Source of the DNA: an uncultured bacterium | GTDB taxonomy: Bacteria; Patescibacteriota; Microgenomatia; UBA1400; UBA12108 | Direction: 5' to 3' | Assembly: GCA_903945195.1 (NCBI GenBank) | Contig: CAJAUT010000011.1 | Location: forward strand, 1 to 55,056 | DNA: 55,056 nucleotides | Shown: positions 16,524 through 25,223 of the stretch, piece after piece | Position numbering within the stretch: position 1 is the first letter of the stretch | How the letters are laid out: each line of letters starts with the position of its first letter | Position numbers and translations under genes: made by a program | The notes under the pieces: generated by a model | What the model was told of the DNA's origin: nothing | What the model saw: the letters and a program-made list of their open reading frames with translations, nothing else | Database searches by the model: none

Positions 16524-17516
16524 ATGACTGCCCAGTCTAAGTCACTTGTTATTTACGAGATCGCTAAAGGCAAGAAGATTTCAATTCCAATTATTAAGGA
16601 TAGTGTCTGGTTAACCCAACCACAAATGTGTGAATTGTTTAGCAAAGATCCAAGAACTATCGGTGAGCATATCATTAATCTTTACAAAGAAAAGGAGTTA
16701 TTAGCTAGACCAACCATCCGGAAATTCCGGATAGTTCAACTTGAGGGAAAAAGACGAATAGTGCGTACTTTGGATCACTATAATTTAGACGTCATAATAT
16801 CCGTTGGTTATAGAGTTAAGTCACTTAGAGGCACACAATTCCGTATTTGGGCTACCAAAGTACTCCGTGACTATATTCTCAAAGGTTACGCAGTAAACAA
16901 ACATCGTCTAATAGATACTGGTATAGATGAGCTAGAGCGTGCGGTCAATTTAATTAGGCAAACTCTAGATTCTAAAGTACTCACTGGTAGTGAGGCCAAA
17001 GGGATCCTCAAAGTCATTACAGATTACGCGCACTCATGGATCTTGTTTCACAAATATGATGAAGGGCACATTGATCTCAGGTCAATTACTAAACCTAGTT
17101 ACATACTGACATACGAGTCAGCTCTCGGACTCATAACACAACTTGCAGACAACCTTCATAGTAATAAAGTTGCCACTAAATTTGTGGGTATGGAGCGTGA
17201 TGATCATGGTCTCGAGCGAATAATCGGTAGCATCAACCAGACATATAGCGGAGTAGATCTCTACACTTCAGTCGAAGAAAAGGCTGCCCACATGCTCTAC
17301 TTTGTGATCAAAGACCATCCATTGATCGATGGAAATAAACGTAGTGGATCTCTCTTGTTTATTCATTACCTCGCACAGAATGGATTGCTCTTTAGAGATA
17401 GTGGCGAGCGCACGATAAATGACAATACTATCGTCGCTCTTGCTCTGCTAATCTCACAAAGTCATCCAAATGATAAAGAGATCATGATTAGGCTCATTAC
17501 AAATCTGTTAACCTGA
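16524..17516 (+). CDS. RhuM-family protein fused to a Fic/Doc domain
   Basis: 330 aa from ATG 16524, chosen because GGAGG lies 5 nt upstream; the track start at 16509 precedes that site. Residues 1-125 are RhuM-like (SVWLTQPQMCELFSKD, TLDHYNLDVIISVGYRVKS, FRIWATKVLRDYILKGY). Residues 190-330 are Fic-like, with HPLIDGNKRSGS at 265-276, where the catalytic His and the NKR anion loop are intact; Phe of the canonical HPFxDGN is replaced by Leu. Fic domains move AMP or phosphate onto target proteins. RhuM proteins are linked to phage and toxin loci. The likely role is a toxin or defence effector controlled by its own operator. Confidence 0.75.
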   Translation: MTAQSKSLVIYEIAKGKKISIPIIKDSVWLTQPQMCELFSKDPRTIGEHIINLYKEKELLARPTIRKFRIVQLEGKRRIVRTLDHYNLDVIISVGYRVKSLRGTQFRIWATKVLRDYILKGYAVNKHRLIDTGIDELERAVNLIRQTLDSKVLTGSEAKGILKVITDYAHSWILFHKYDEGHIDLRSITKPSYILTYESALGLITQLADNLHSNKVATKFVGMERDDHGLERIIGSINQTYSGVDLYTSVEEKAAHMLYFVIKDHPLIDGNKRSGSLLFIHYLAQNGLLFRDSGERTINDNTIVALALLISQSHPNDKEIMIRLITNLLT

Positions 17517-17527
17517 TCACAGTAGTG

Positions 17528-17533
17528 TAAAAT
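17528..17533 (+). promoter_or_regulatory. -10 hexamer of leaderless cupin promoter
   Basis: TAAAAT ends 7 nt before ATG 17540. The -35 is weak (TGTTAA at 17506). Confidence 0.45.
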
Positions 17534-17539
17534 GACCTT

Positions 17540-17968
17540 ATGGAAGAAGGAAAAGAAGTCATCGAATTGAATGGGCAGATATTTGCCCTGGTTTTCCGCA
17601 AGTCTCATCGGCCTGAAGGTGTCAATTTCCTCACTCCAGACGACTACACTCTCCAGCTAGGCATGATACAGCACCCAGCCGGTCGCCATATTCGTGATCA
17701 CATCCACAATCCCCATATCCACTACAAAGTAGATACCACGCAGGAATTTTTGTATGTCGAAAAAGGTAAGATCAAGGCTACAATCTACGATTACGGCTGG
17801 AATGTCATCAAAGAAGTAGAATTAGAGGCAGGGGATATACTCCTACAAGTATCTGGTGGCCACGGTTTTGATGTCATAGAGCCCTGCTACCTCATAGAGG
17901 TCAAACAAGGTCCTTTCCCCGGTGACAAACTTATGAAATTCTACCGCGAGGACCCAATTACAAATTAA
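17540..17968 (+). CDS. Cupin-fold protein
   Basis: 142 aa. RDHIHNPHIHYK and FLYVEKGKIKATIYD, then AGDILLQVSGGHGFDVIE, form the two cupin motifs with several histidines for a metal. In glycan loci such cupins are often sugar epimerases or isomerases, or lyase-like enzymes of the WxcM type. It sits 38 nt before the aminotransferase and may supply or modify its keto-sugar substrate. The TAAAAT box ending 7 nt upstream suggests a leaderless mRNA covering both. Confidence 0.65.
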   Translation: MEEGKEVIELNGQIFALVFRKSHRPEGVNFLTPDDYTLQLGMIQHPAGRHIRDHIHNPHIHYKVDTTQEFLYVEKGKIKATIYDYGWNVIKEVELEAGDILLQVSGGHGFDVIEPCYLIEVKQGPFPGDKLMKFYREDPITN

Positions 17969-18005
17969 CTATCTATGACCTATTACCTACAATCTACAAC
18001 CTACT
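17969..18005 (+). repeat. Heptamer tandem repeat (AYCTAYA) at an aminotransferase start
   Basis: Five imperfect 7-nt units (ATCTATG, ACCTATT, ACCTACA, ATCTACA, ACCTACT) fill the gap between the cupin stop and ATG 18007. A related array lies at 42054. The rotated unit TACAATC contains a -10-like TACAAT. Confidence 0.75.
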
Positions 18006-18006
18006 T

Positions 18007-19119
18007 ATGATTCCCGTAAACGCACCAATCATCACCCAAGAATCAAAAATGCTCATAAACCGCGCACTTGACGAAGGTTGGATCAGTTCCGCAGGTCCAT
18101 ATATCAATGATTTTGAAAAAGAATTCGCCTCATATCTAGGTGTCAAACATGCAATCACTGTAAATACAGGCACGGCAGCACTCCACATTGCGCTCCTAGC
18201 CGCAGGTATAGGTGAAGGTGATGAGGTCATCGTCCCAGCCTTTACCATGGCAGCCTCCTGGATGGCAGTCATGTATACAGGAGCCACTCCAGTATTCGTA
18301 GATGTAGAGCCAGATATCTACACGATAGATCCTAAACTCATCGAAGCAGCTATTACTTCTAAAACCAAAGCTATCATGCCAGTCCATATCTATGGCCATC
18401 CAGCCGATATGGATCCTATTGTAGAAATAGCCAAAAAACATAAACTATTAGTGATCGAAGATGCCGCCGAAGCTCATGGTGCTACCTACAAAGGCAAGCT
18501 GACAGGCAGTCTCGGCGATATAAATGCCTTTAGCTTTTATGCCAACAAAATCATCACGACCGGTGAAGGTGGTATGGTCACTACAAATAGTGACGAACTA
18601 GCTGAGGTGGCTATCCGCATGAAAGATCTCGCCCACAGCAAAGGTAAAAGATTTATCCATGACGCACTCGGCTACAACTACCGCATGACCAGTATGCAAG
18701 CTGCTTTGGGAAGTGGCCAGCTGCTACATATCTCAGATTTTCTCTCAACCAAAAAGCACATGGCAGAGCTATATAAAAAAGGTTTAGAAGACATTCCCGG
18801 CATTACCCTCCCTGTCACTCGTGACTGGGCCACGCATGTCTACTGGATGTACGCTGTGCTAGTAGATGAGCAAAAGTGTGGTATTTCTAAAGATGAGCTA
18901 CGTGCTAAGTTGCTAGAAAAAGGGATCGACACTCGTGATTTCTTTTATGCTCCAAACACTCAGCCAGCTCTCACAGACAAAGGTTTGGGACGGGAATCTT
19001 TCCCTGTGACTGAGCACATTGCTCAAAACGGTTTTTACCTCCCATCAGGTCTAGCTATCACCGACGAGCAAATTGAGACTGTCTGTGCGACAATGAGATC
19101 TATATGTCAGGGGATCTAA
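18007..19119 (+). CDS. DegT/DnrJ/EryC1 aminotransferase, perosamine-synthase-like
   Basis: 370 aa. NTGTAALHIALL near 53-64 binds the cofactor phosphate, IEDAAEAHG gives Asp152 for the pyridine nitrogen, and SFYANKIITTGEGG gives the Schiff-base Lys181, which the family member at 791 lacks. The GWISSAGPYINDFEKEF start is typical of GDP-perosamine synthases. It would convert a 4-keto-6-deoxyhexose nucleotide to the 4-amino sugar with PLP and glutamate. GDP-mannose could come from manC at 44192. The end overlaps the flippase by 16 nt. Other sugar aminotransferase specificities are possible. Confidence 0.8.
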   Translation: MIPVNAPIITQESKMLINRALDEGWISSAGPYINDFEKEFASYLGVKHAITVNTGTAALHIALLAAGIGEGDEVIVPAFTMAASWMAVMYTGATPVFVDVEPDIYTIDPKLIEAAITSKTKAIMPVHIYGHPADMDPIVEIAKKHKLLVIEDAAEAHGATYKGKLTGSLGDINAFSFYANKIITTGEGGMVTTNSDELAEVAIRMKDLAHSKGKRFIHDALGYNYRMTSMQAALGSGQLLHISDFLSTKKHMAELYKKGLEDIPGITLPVTRDWATHVYWMYAVLVDEQKCGISKDELRAKLLEKGIDTRDFFYAPNTQPALTDKGLGRESFPVTEHIAQNGFYLPSGLAITDEQIETVCATMRSICQGI

Positions 19120-20375
19120 AATCTAAAGGTTTGTTTTCTATTCTCGTGCTTGGATCAGGCAATGTCATAGGCACTATCATCTCTGCAGTTGCACTCATCC
19201 TGTTCTCACGTTTCATGGGACCTAGCGAGTTTGGTTTGTTTTCTGCAGGTCTAGCTGCTATGCAGATCATCATCCGACTGTCTGATCTAGGTACCAATAT
19301 GGCAGCCGAAAGAGCCATCGCTAGGGTGCATGATAGCGATAATAAACTAGCCGATCGCCTCATGCGCACGGCTTTGTATTTCAAGCTAGGTAGCTTTACA
19401 TTATTTGTTGTTATCGCCTGGTTATTGGCACCATGGATAGGCAACTCCTTGCTTCACATCACAGACATATCCATCCTGCGGTTGGCCATAGTGCTGTCTA
19501 TAGGCACAATCTTTTTTGAGTACTCAACTATCGTCTTCCAGTCCACCCATCATTTTGCGCAAGTTGCACGCATCACTATAGCCCAAGCAGTGGGCAAGCT
19601 AGCTTTTGGACTTTTATTTATCTGGCAGGGGATACTGCACGCTAAAGAGGCTCTACTCATTTACGGACTACTCCCAGGCATTGGGGCACTACTAGGGTGG
19701 ACCAAAAATCCTCTCTCTACTTTTAGTCTGCCAAAAACATGGCGCAGAGATTTGTCTATCATCCTCAAAGTTGCCAAGTGGACAGCTGTGGCAGCGGTGG
19801 CAGCTACACTAGCCGACAACATAGACACTTTGATAGTGCAGTCGATGATGAGTAGCTACGACACTGGTATCTGGTCTGGAGCAGTACGCATCGCTACTTT
19901 TGCTAGCGTGCTGGGGTGGTCTGTAGGTTCAGTATTAAATGTCCGAGTAGCCAAATATCACCACAAAGAAAACTTAGATGAATATCTAAAGAAGTCATGG
20001 AAGTTGAGCCTAGGAATTTTTCTCTTAATCCTACTAGCAGTGCCTTTTGCAGAACTAGCTATCCGCCTGACAATCGGCTCAGCATATCTAGTAGGCACTT
20101 TGCCGCTTCAAATCCTGATCATTGCCGCCGGTTTCTCAGGTGCTACCACTCCCTATATTGCACTTTTTTATCTCTTTGATAGACCTCAGTACTATGCCTA
20201 CGCAGGCATCTTGCAAACAGTCATCCTAATTTTAGGGGATATTCTACTCATTCCAATCATGGGACTCTTGGGAGCTGCAACTGTGAGGGTAATTGTGAGA
20301 ATAGTCATTTTAGTATTTACGCTAATCTATGTAAGGAAATCGTATGTATCTTACTATTCTGTATCTCATAAGTAG
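19104..20375 (+). CDS. Wzx-type oligosaccharide flippase
   Basis: 423 aa, about 12-14 membrane helices. The N-terminal GSGNVIGTIISAVALILFSRFMGPSEFGLFSAG block is the usual MOP flippase start, and SDLGTNMAAERAIAR is the loop after helix 2. It is the second flippase of the window and differs in composition from the one at 1976. It overlaps the aminotransferase by 16 nt and the next gene by 32 nt. It should move a lipid-linked glycan across the membrane. Confidence 0.85.
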   Translation: MSGDLKSKGLFSILVLGSGNVIGTIISAVALILFSRFMGPSEFGLFSAGLAAMQIIIRLSDLGTNMAAERAIARVHDSDNKLADRLMRTALYFKLGSFTLFVVIAWLLAPWIGNSLLHITDISILRLAIVLSIGTIFFEYSTIVFQSTHHFAQVARITIAQAVGKLAFGLLFIWQGILHAKEALLIYGLLPGIGALLGWTKNPLSTFSLPKTWRRDLSIILKVAKWTAVAAVAATLADNIDTLIVQSMMSSYDTGIWSGAVRIATFASVLGWSVGSVLNVRVAKYHHKENLDEYLKKSWKLSLGIFLLILLAVPFAELAIRLTIGSAYLVGTLPLQILIIAAGFSGATTPYIALFYLFDRPQYYAYAGILQTVILILGDILLIPIMGLLGAATVRVIVRIVILVFTLIYVRKSYVSYYSVSHK

Positions 20376-21732
20376 AATTTGGGACTTTTTAAAACAACCT
20401 CCATTTGTAGATGAACTTTTGTACATCCGCTGGACAGATAGTATTGCCTCAAACTGGATGAATCCCTGGATCACTGTCACTGAGGATGGGCAGCCTCCAT
20501 TATTTTTTTGGCTTGGAGCAATTATAAAAAATCTGACAAATTTAGATACGCTAATGATATTGAGATTAATAAGTATATTTTTTGGCCTGACGACACTTTT
20601 GATTCTGTTGAAAACAGTAACAAAAATATTTGATTCTAAATTGGCAAATATAGTAGGGTTGATTTACGTGATTTTTCCTATGTTTTTGTGGTATGACAGG
20701 TTGGCCATGAGAGAGTCCATGATCACTCTGGCAGCACTATTAGTAGTATACGGTTTGATTAGTAGATTTTTCTTGTCTAAACCAAGTGGCATCTACATAT
20801 CTTTATTAGGTTTTATTTTTGGAATTGCCACCAAAGGTACAGGGATAATTTTTATACCCATCATATTGCTGACCTATGCAATTTATCATAAAAAGATCAA
20901 GTTAGAAAAAAGTGATTTAATCTCATTTAGTATTTTTGTATCTACAATTACATTACTTTATATAGGAGCACATAGCATCATCTCAAAGGGGGAGACCTTT
21001 CTTTTTGAATCGGGAGATTTGCTTAAACATATATATTTAAATACATATTCAACAATCTCCTGGGTATTAGATTACTCTACCTTGCCAGTTTTACTGGTCG
21101 GCATGTGGGGATTTGCAACTCTGATATATCAAAAATCTCAGATCTCAATATACTATTCACTTGTTTTGATTACTACGTTGTTTATAGAGACAGTAGTCGC
21201 AAAAGTTTACTTCCCAAGATATTTTTTATGGACGATGCTATTTTGGATAATATTTATTTCAAAGGGAATACAAGAATTATTTTCAAAACCATTTGGCAAA
21301 ATAGTAGCCATATTTACGGTTATCCCCATCTTGATACTTGATTTCAATATGATCGCTTTTCCATTTAAAGCAAAGCTACCAGAAATCGAGAGGTGGCAAT
21401 ATCTCACTGGCTGGCCATCTGGGTATGGCATAAAAGATATGGCTTTAGAAATTCAAAAAATGCCTATAGATACCTTGGTAGTTGAGGAAAACAACGAAAA
21501 CTGTAGGACAGGTATTCCTTACTATTCTAGTTTATCCATATCTACAGTTTTTTTAAATGACAAGCATATTATCAACCAACATATCGCAGACGGTAAGAAA
21601 GTCTATGCATGTCTAAATATATTAGCTTCTCTACCATGGGATTTAAATAGATCCGCAGATCTGATAGTTGATAGGCCCGAGCACAAATCTAGTCTTAGGC
21701 TATATAAATTAGATTCTCAATTGCCCTATTGA
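20344..21732 (+). CDS. GT39/ArnT-like membrane glycosyltransferase
   Basis: 462 aa, about 11 membrane helices. KQPPFVDELLYIRWTD supplies the Asp-Glu motif after helix 1, EDGQPPLFFWLGA is the second loop motif, and YDRLAMRESM corresponds to the GT39 third region. The C-terminal 110 residues are soluble. It is AT-rich compared with the flippase whose end it overlaps. A lipid-phosphate-sugar-dependent transfer is expected. Confidence 0.65.
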   Translation: MYLTILYLISRIWDFLKQPPFVDELLYIRWTDSIASNWMNPWITVTEDGQPPLFFWLGAIIKNLTNLDTLMILRLISIFFGLTTLLILLKTVTKIFDSKLANIVGLIYVIFPMFLWYDRLAMRESMITLAALLVVYGLISRFFLSKPSGIYISLLGFIFGIATKGTGIIFIPIILLTYAIYHKKIKLEKSDLISFSIFVSTITLLYIGAHSIISKGETFLFESGDLLKHIYLNTYSTISWVLDYSTLPVLLVGMWGFATLIYQKSQISIYYSLVLITTLFIETVVAKVYFPRYFLWTMLFWIIFISKGIQELFSKPFGKIVAIFTVIPILILDFNMIAFPFKAKLPEIERWQYLTGWPSGYGIKDMALEIQKMPIDTLVVEENNENCRTGIPYYSSLSISTVFLNDKHIINQHIADGKKVYACLNILASLPWDLNRSADLIVDRPEHKSSLRLYKLDSQLPY

Positions 21733-21747
21733 TCAGGTCATATGTAT

Positions 21748-21753
21748 TAGAAT
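21748..21753 (+). promoter_or_regulatory. -10 hexamer of leaderless GT2 promoter
   Basis: TAGAAT ends 7 nt before ATG 21760. Confidence 0.4.
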
Positions 21754-21759
21754 GGAAAT

Positions 21760-22575
21760 ATGTATAAAAATCAAAATGACATAACTATCCACATGGTAGT
21801 CAAAAACGAAGATCAATGGGTATGGTTTGCAATACAGTCAATTCTCCCTTTTGTAGACAAAATCCTAATTACAGATACTGGTTCAACTGACAATACAATT
21901 CAAATTATCAATTCAATAACTTCAGATAAAATTACTTTTAATCAAAAACTTGCTACTACTTCCGCAGAAGTAACTCAAATTAGACAACAACAATTAGAGG
22001 ATACTACGACAACTTGGTGTTGGGCTGTAGATGGAGACGAAGTCTACCCTGAACGTACCGCACGTGAGGTAGTGGACGCTATCAACTCAAATAAGTGGGA
22101 GGGTATCACAGTCCGAAGATATGATTTGCTTGGAGATATCTATCATCGTCAGGTAGAGACGGTTGGTCAGTACAACATGTTTGGACAAAAAGGCCATATG
22201 GTACTAAGGGCATTAAACCTTAAAAAAATTCCTGGGTTACATCTCAGTGGAGATTATCCACTAGAAGGTTATTATGACGCGAAAAATATTGCAGTTTTAG
22301 ACCATGAAAAATCTGACCACTTCATTACTAATAACTATTTATATCACGCCATGTATCTAAAGAGATCTAGCCTAGGAGGGAATTTACCTATGTTCAATAG
22401 AGGTAAATACAAAATCGAAATTGGAATTAAAATTAACGATTCTTTGCCAGAAGTCTTTATGCTCAATCATCCCTCATTTGTCCCAAATCCATTAGTTTCT
22501 AGGGGGATTGGTTATGAACTGCTAGCTAGTATTATTACTCCAATTAAAAATTTAAAGCGTTTTATTTATACTTAA
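21760..22575 (+). CDS. Glycosyltransferase family 2
   Basis: 271 aa. ITIHMVVKNEDQWVWFAIQS begins the GT-A fold, ILITDTGSTDNT is the nucleotide-binding strand, and CWAVDGDEVYPER holds the DxD-type metal motif. Such GT2 enzymes act at the cytosolic membrane face. AT-rich like the gene before it. The 40 nt after its stop hold the nonamer repeat that leads into the next GT4 gene. Confidence 0.78.
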   Translation: MYKNQNDITIHMVVKNEDQWVWFAIQSILPFVDKILITDTGSTDNTIQIINSITSDKITFNQKLATTSAEVTQIRQQQLEDTTTTWCWAVDGDEVYPERTAREVVDAINSNKWEGITVRRYDLLGDIYHRQVETVGQYNMFGQKGHMVLRALNLKKIPGLHLSGDYPLEGYYDAKNIAVLDHEKSDHFITNNYLYHAMYLKRSSLGGNLPMFNRGKYKIEIGIKINDSLPEVFMLNHPSFVPNPLVSRGIGYELLASIITPIKNLKRFIYT

Positions 22576-22578
22576 TAT

Positions 22579-22614
22579 ACTTTATGAACTTGATAAACTT
22601 TAAGGACTTTCTAC
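22579..22614 (+). repeat. Nonamer tandem repeat (ACTTKATRA) at a GT4 start
   Basis: Four units of 9 nt: ACTTTATGA, ACTTGATAA, ACTTTAAGG, ACTTTCTAC, ending 4 nt before ATG 22619. Related arrays are at 28140 and 39923, each also at a GT4 start codon. Confidence 0.75.
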
Positions 22615-22618
22615 TTAT

Positions 22619-23680
22619 ATGCGTATAGCCTTCCTACACATGACCATGGGGATAGTAGATCGTGGGGCAGAGCGAGTAGTAGATTTGCTTGCCACTGGTT
22701 TGTCGCAAAACAACGAAGTACTAGTGATACAAGCAGGAAGGGTAGATAGCTCTAAAAAATATCTGTGTAAACGAGTGTACAACCTAGAATCAGCACCTCT
22801 TGTTGCGCCACGCAATTTTTGGGAAAAGATAATGTTTCGAATGTATTTGGACAAGAGTAGTAGGCAAGTCGTAGGATTTACACTTGAAGCAACATTGGAA
22901 ATATCAAAGTTTGATCCAGATTTAATTATTGTAATGAATGGAGCAGAGCAGCTAAAAATCATTAAACACAATTTCCCCAACATAAAAACGGTCGTATTTG
23001 GTGAAGCAGGTATAGGGTACCACGATAAAAATACAATACTAGCAAAACCAGATCTATTTGTGGCCCTTACAGAATCAGCATCCAACTGGGCAAACAAATA
23101 TCGAAAAGGGAATACGCAAATTATTGTTGTTCCAAATCCAGTTGAATTAAAAAAATCAAAGGCCATAGATCTGCACATGCTCTCACCAATAGTCATGGTT
23201 GCAGGAGCACTCACTAGCTATAAAAATATTAGAGACGTGATAGAGGCTGCCAAATCTAATGGATACTCATTACTTTTGATAGGTGATGGAGAAGAAAGTG
23301 AGATAGTCGCCAAGTCTTTGTCCAATTTCCCATCTGATTTCCGCTGGGTAAAACATGTAGATCCAGACGATATGATGTCTTATTATTTGGCCTCAGATGT
23401 ATTCTGTTTTGTGCCAGATCAACAAGAAGCATTTGGAAATGTGTACATAGAAGCCATGGCCGCAGGTCTCCCTATCGTCGCATCCGATGACCCAATTAGA
23501 AGGGAGATAGTTGGAAACAAAGGCATCTATGTAGAGCCACATAATATCGAAAGTATAAAGCTGGGCATGCAAAAAGCCGCCAAATTAGGTAAGCAAAAAT
23601 ACGAAACAGAGCTAACCAGGTTTAGCCTGCCTGTTATTAGTAAACAATTAGGAGCCATCTTCCATGACCTCATCAATTAA
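22619..23680 (+). CDS. Glycosyltransferase family 4
   Basis: 353 aa. MRIAFLHMTMGIVDRGAERVV is the N-terminal loop, TKYNK-like junction residues follow, and DVFCFVPDQQEAFGNVYIEAMAAGLPIVASDDP is the donor-binding E-x7-E region. Its start lies directly behind a nonamer repeat. It overlaps the next GT2 gene by 17 nt. Donor unknown. Confidence 0.85.
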   Translation: MRIAFLHMTMGIVDRGAERVVDLLATGLSQNNEVLVIQAGRVDSSKKYLCKRVYNLESAPLVAPRNFWEKIMFRMYLDKSSRQVVGFTLEATLEISKFDPDLIIVMNGAEQLKIIKHNFPNIKTVVFGEAGIGYHDKNTILAKPDLFVALTESASNWANKYRKGNTQIIVVPNPVELKKSKAIDLHMLSPIVMVAGALTSYKNIRDVIEAAKSNGYSLLLIGDGEESEIVAKSLSNFPSDFRWVKHVDPDDMMSYYLASDVFCFVPDQQEAFGNVYIEAMAAGLPIVASDDPIRREIVGNKGIYVEPHNIESIKLGMQKAAKLGKQKYETELTRFSLPVISKQLGAIFHDLIN

Positions 23681-24524
23681 ATCAGTCGCCTCGGCCATCC
23701 TAGCTGTCTACAACGCACAGTCAACGATTCTGCCGTGCATAGAGTCACTACTAGGTCAGTCAGCAAAGGTCGAGATCATTGTGGTAGATGATGGAAGTAC
23801 AGACGGTACTCTCAAAAAACTCAATATTTATAAAGATATTAAAATCCTCAAGCAGTCTCATGGCGGGCCAGCTCTTGCGCGCAATCTAGGTAGTAGTCAT
23901 GCAAACTCCGACATTCTACTTTTTGTTGATGCAGATATGATTTTTGATCGCGATTACGTGCAGGACTTAATTCACCCAATTTTAAATTATAGCCGTGCCA
24001 CTGCGAAGCTCGAAGAGCGAAGCGTGGGGACTTATACAACAGAAGAACAAGTAGCCAACTGGGACAATGTCTGGGCTAGGTGCTGGAATGTCCAAGAAGG
24101 CTGGGAGGATGAGAAAAGATTTCCAAAAAACCCACCAAAGTACGGCACAGATTTTAGGGCCATCCTAAAATCCGAGTTCGACAAAATAGGGGGATTCGAC
24201 AATATTGGCTACACTGACACTTGGAGTTTGTTCAACAAACTAGGTGTAAAGCCACTTAGTACCAAAGCTATTTGTTATCACAAAAATCCAGGCACGCTTG
24301 CTGCAGTATTTAGCCAAGCTCGCTGGGCCGCCAAGCGGCCGTACAAATATGGCATTGTGGGTACCCTCTATGCACTAGTGCGCACCTCGCTCCCTATCTC
24401 GCTAGTTGTAGGTATAGTCAAATCTTACAAGGATCGTAACTTTGCAGTATTCAAAATCATCTACGATCTAGGTAGATTTGTCGGAATTCTAGAGATGATG
24501 GTGAGCGGCAATCTGGCTAAATAG
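23664..24524 (+). CDS. Glycosyltransferase family 2
   Basis: 286 aa. AILAVYNAQSTILPCIESL and IIVVDDGSTDGTLKKL are the nucleotide-binding half, DILLFVDADMIFDRDYV is the metal motif, and ANWDNVWARCWN is the acceptor-side block. A C-terminal hydrophobic stretch could anchor it to the membrane. Its stop codon is directly next to the stop of the convergent gene at 24525. Confidence 0.83.
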   Translation: MTSSIKSVASAILAVYNAQSTILPCIESLLGQSAKVEIIVVDDGSTDGTLKKLNIYKDIKILKQSHGGPALARNLGSSHANSDILLFVDADMIFDRDYVQDLIHPILNYSRATAKLEERSVGTYTTEEQVANWDNVWARCWNVQEGWEDEKRFPKNPPKYGTDFRAILKSEFDKIGGFDNIGYTDTWSLFNKLGVKPLSTKAICYHKNPGTLAAVFSQARWAAKRPYKYGIVGTLYALVRTSLPISLVVGIVKSYKDRNFAVFKIIYDLGRFVGILEMMVSGNLAK

Positions 24525-25223
24525 TTATTTGCCAAATCTTAGTCGCCAAGCTTCTTTGGTATATTCAATCGCCATTTTGCCAAGCTGAGATTTAGATGCT
24601 CCACCTATGCGAGCTTGGTAGGTGGTAGGGACCTCTATAGTCTTCCATCCCGCCTGTGCAGCATAAAAGACTAGTCGTAGATGATAGTCCCCGTATCCAT
24701 AATAAATTCGTTTAAGTCCTAGACTCACTATGTCAGTTTTGCGTACGGCGTAATATCCACTAGTGTTGTCCCAGATAGGTAGTCCAAATAGTCTAAACAT
24801 TCCATTAAATAAAAATGTCGGAAGCATCCTCCAACCTTTCATACCACCGTCGCCTTTAAATCTAGAAGCTACAACCAGCTTTACCTCGCCCTTTAGATTC
24901 TTTAGCATATTTGGCATGTCTTCTGGATCATGGTTGCCGTCGGCGTCCATCCCAATCACGATATTGCCCTCAGCTTTATCTACTCCTTCGCCAATCGACA
25001 GACCTAGCCCATGATTTTTCTTGCGTACTATCAAGCGGATATTTGGATTTTTCTTGGCTGCTTCTTTTACGACCTCCGCCGTACCGTCTGGCGAATCATC
25101 ATCCACCACCACGACCTCGTGTTTGTATCCAGCTTTTTTTAGTACATTTGATACATGGTTCGCGTGTTTGACTATCGCGTCTTTTTCGTTGTACGTAGGT
25201 AGTATGACTGAAACAAAATCCAT
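24525..25223 (-). CDS. Dolichol-phosphate mannose synthase-like GT2
   Basis: 232 aa. VSVILPTYNEKDAI, VVVDDDSPDGTAEVV and VIGMDADGNHDPEDMP match the DPM1/polyprenyl-phosphate-sugar synthase group. It lacks C-terminal membrane helices, as in soluble DPM1 types. It would make polyprenyl-phosphate-hexose, the donor that the many GT-C enzymes of this locus need. It starts inside the end of the upstream membrane gene (52-nt overlap) with AGGAGG about 8 nt before ATG. Confidence 0.8.
   Translation of the reverse strand: MDFVSVILPTYNEKDAIVKHANHVSNVLKKAGYKHEVVVVDDDSPDGTAEVVKEAAKKNPNIRLIVRKKNHGLGLSIGEGVDKAEGNIVIGMDADGNHDPEDMPNMLKNLKGEVKLVVASRFKGDGGMKGWRMLPTFLFNGMFRLFGLPIWDNTSGYYAVRKTDIVSLGLKRIYYGYGDYHLRLVFYAAQAGWKTIEVPTTYQARIGGASKSQLGKMAIEYTKEAWRLRFGK

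Noticed and set aside
18196-18441. Antisense ORFs such as this one and those at 41181-41624 and 35996-36424
   Set aside because: They lie entirely opposite well-supported enzymes and have no family features or ribosome sites.
24004-24032. GCGAAGC...GCGAAGC motif inside a GT2 gene
   Set aside because: It looks repeat-like, but the arms are direct and imperfect, and the coded residues (EERSVGTYT) suit the GT2 fold at that position.
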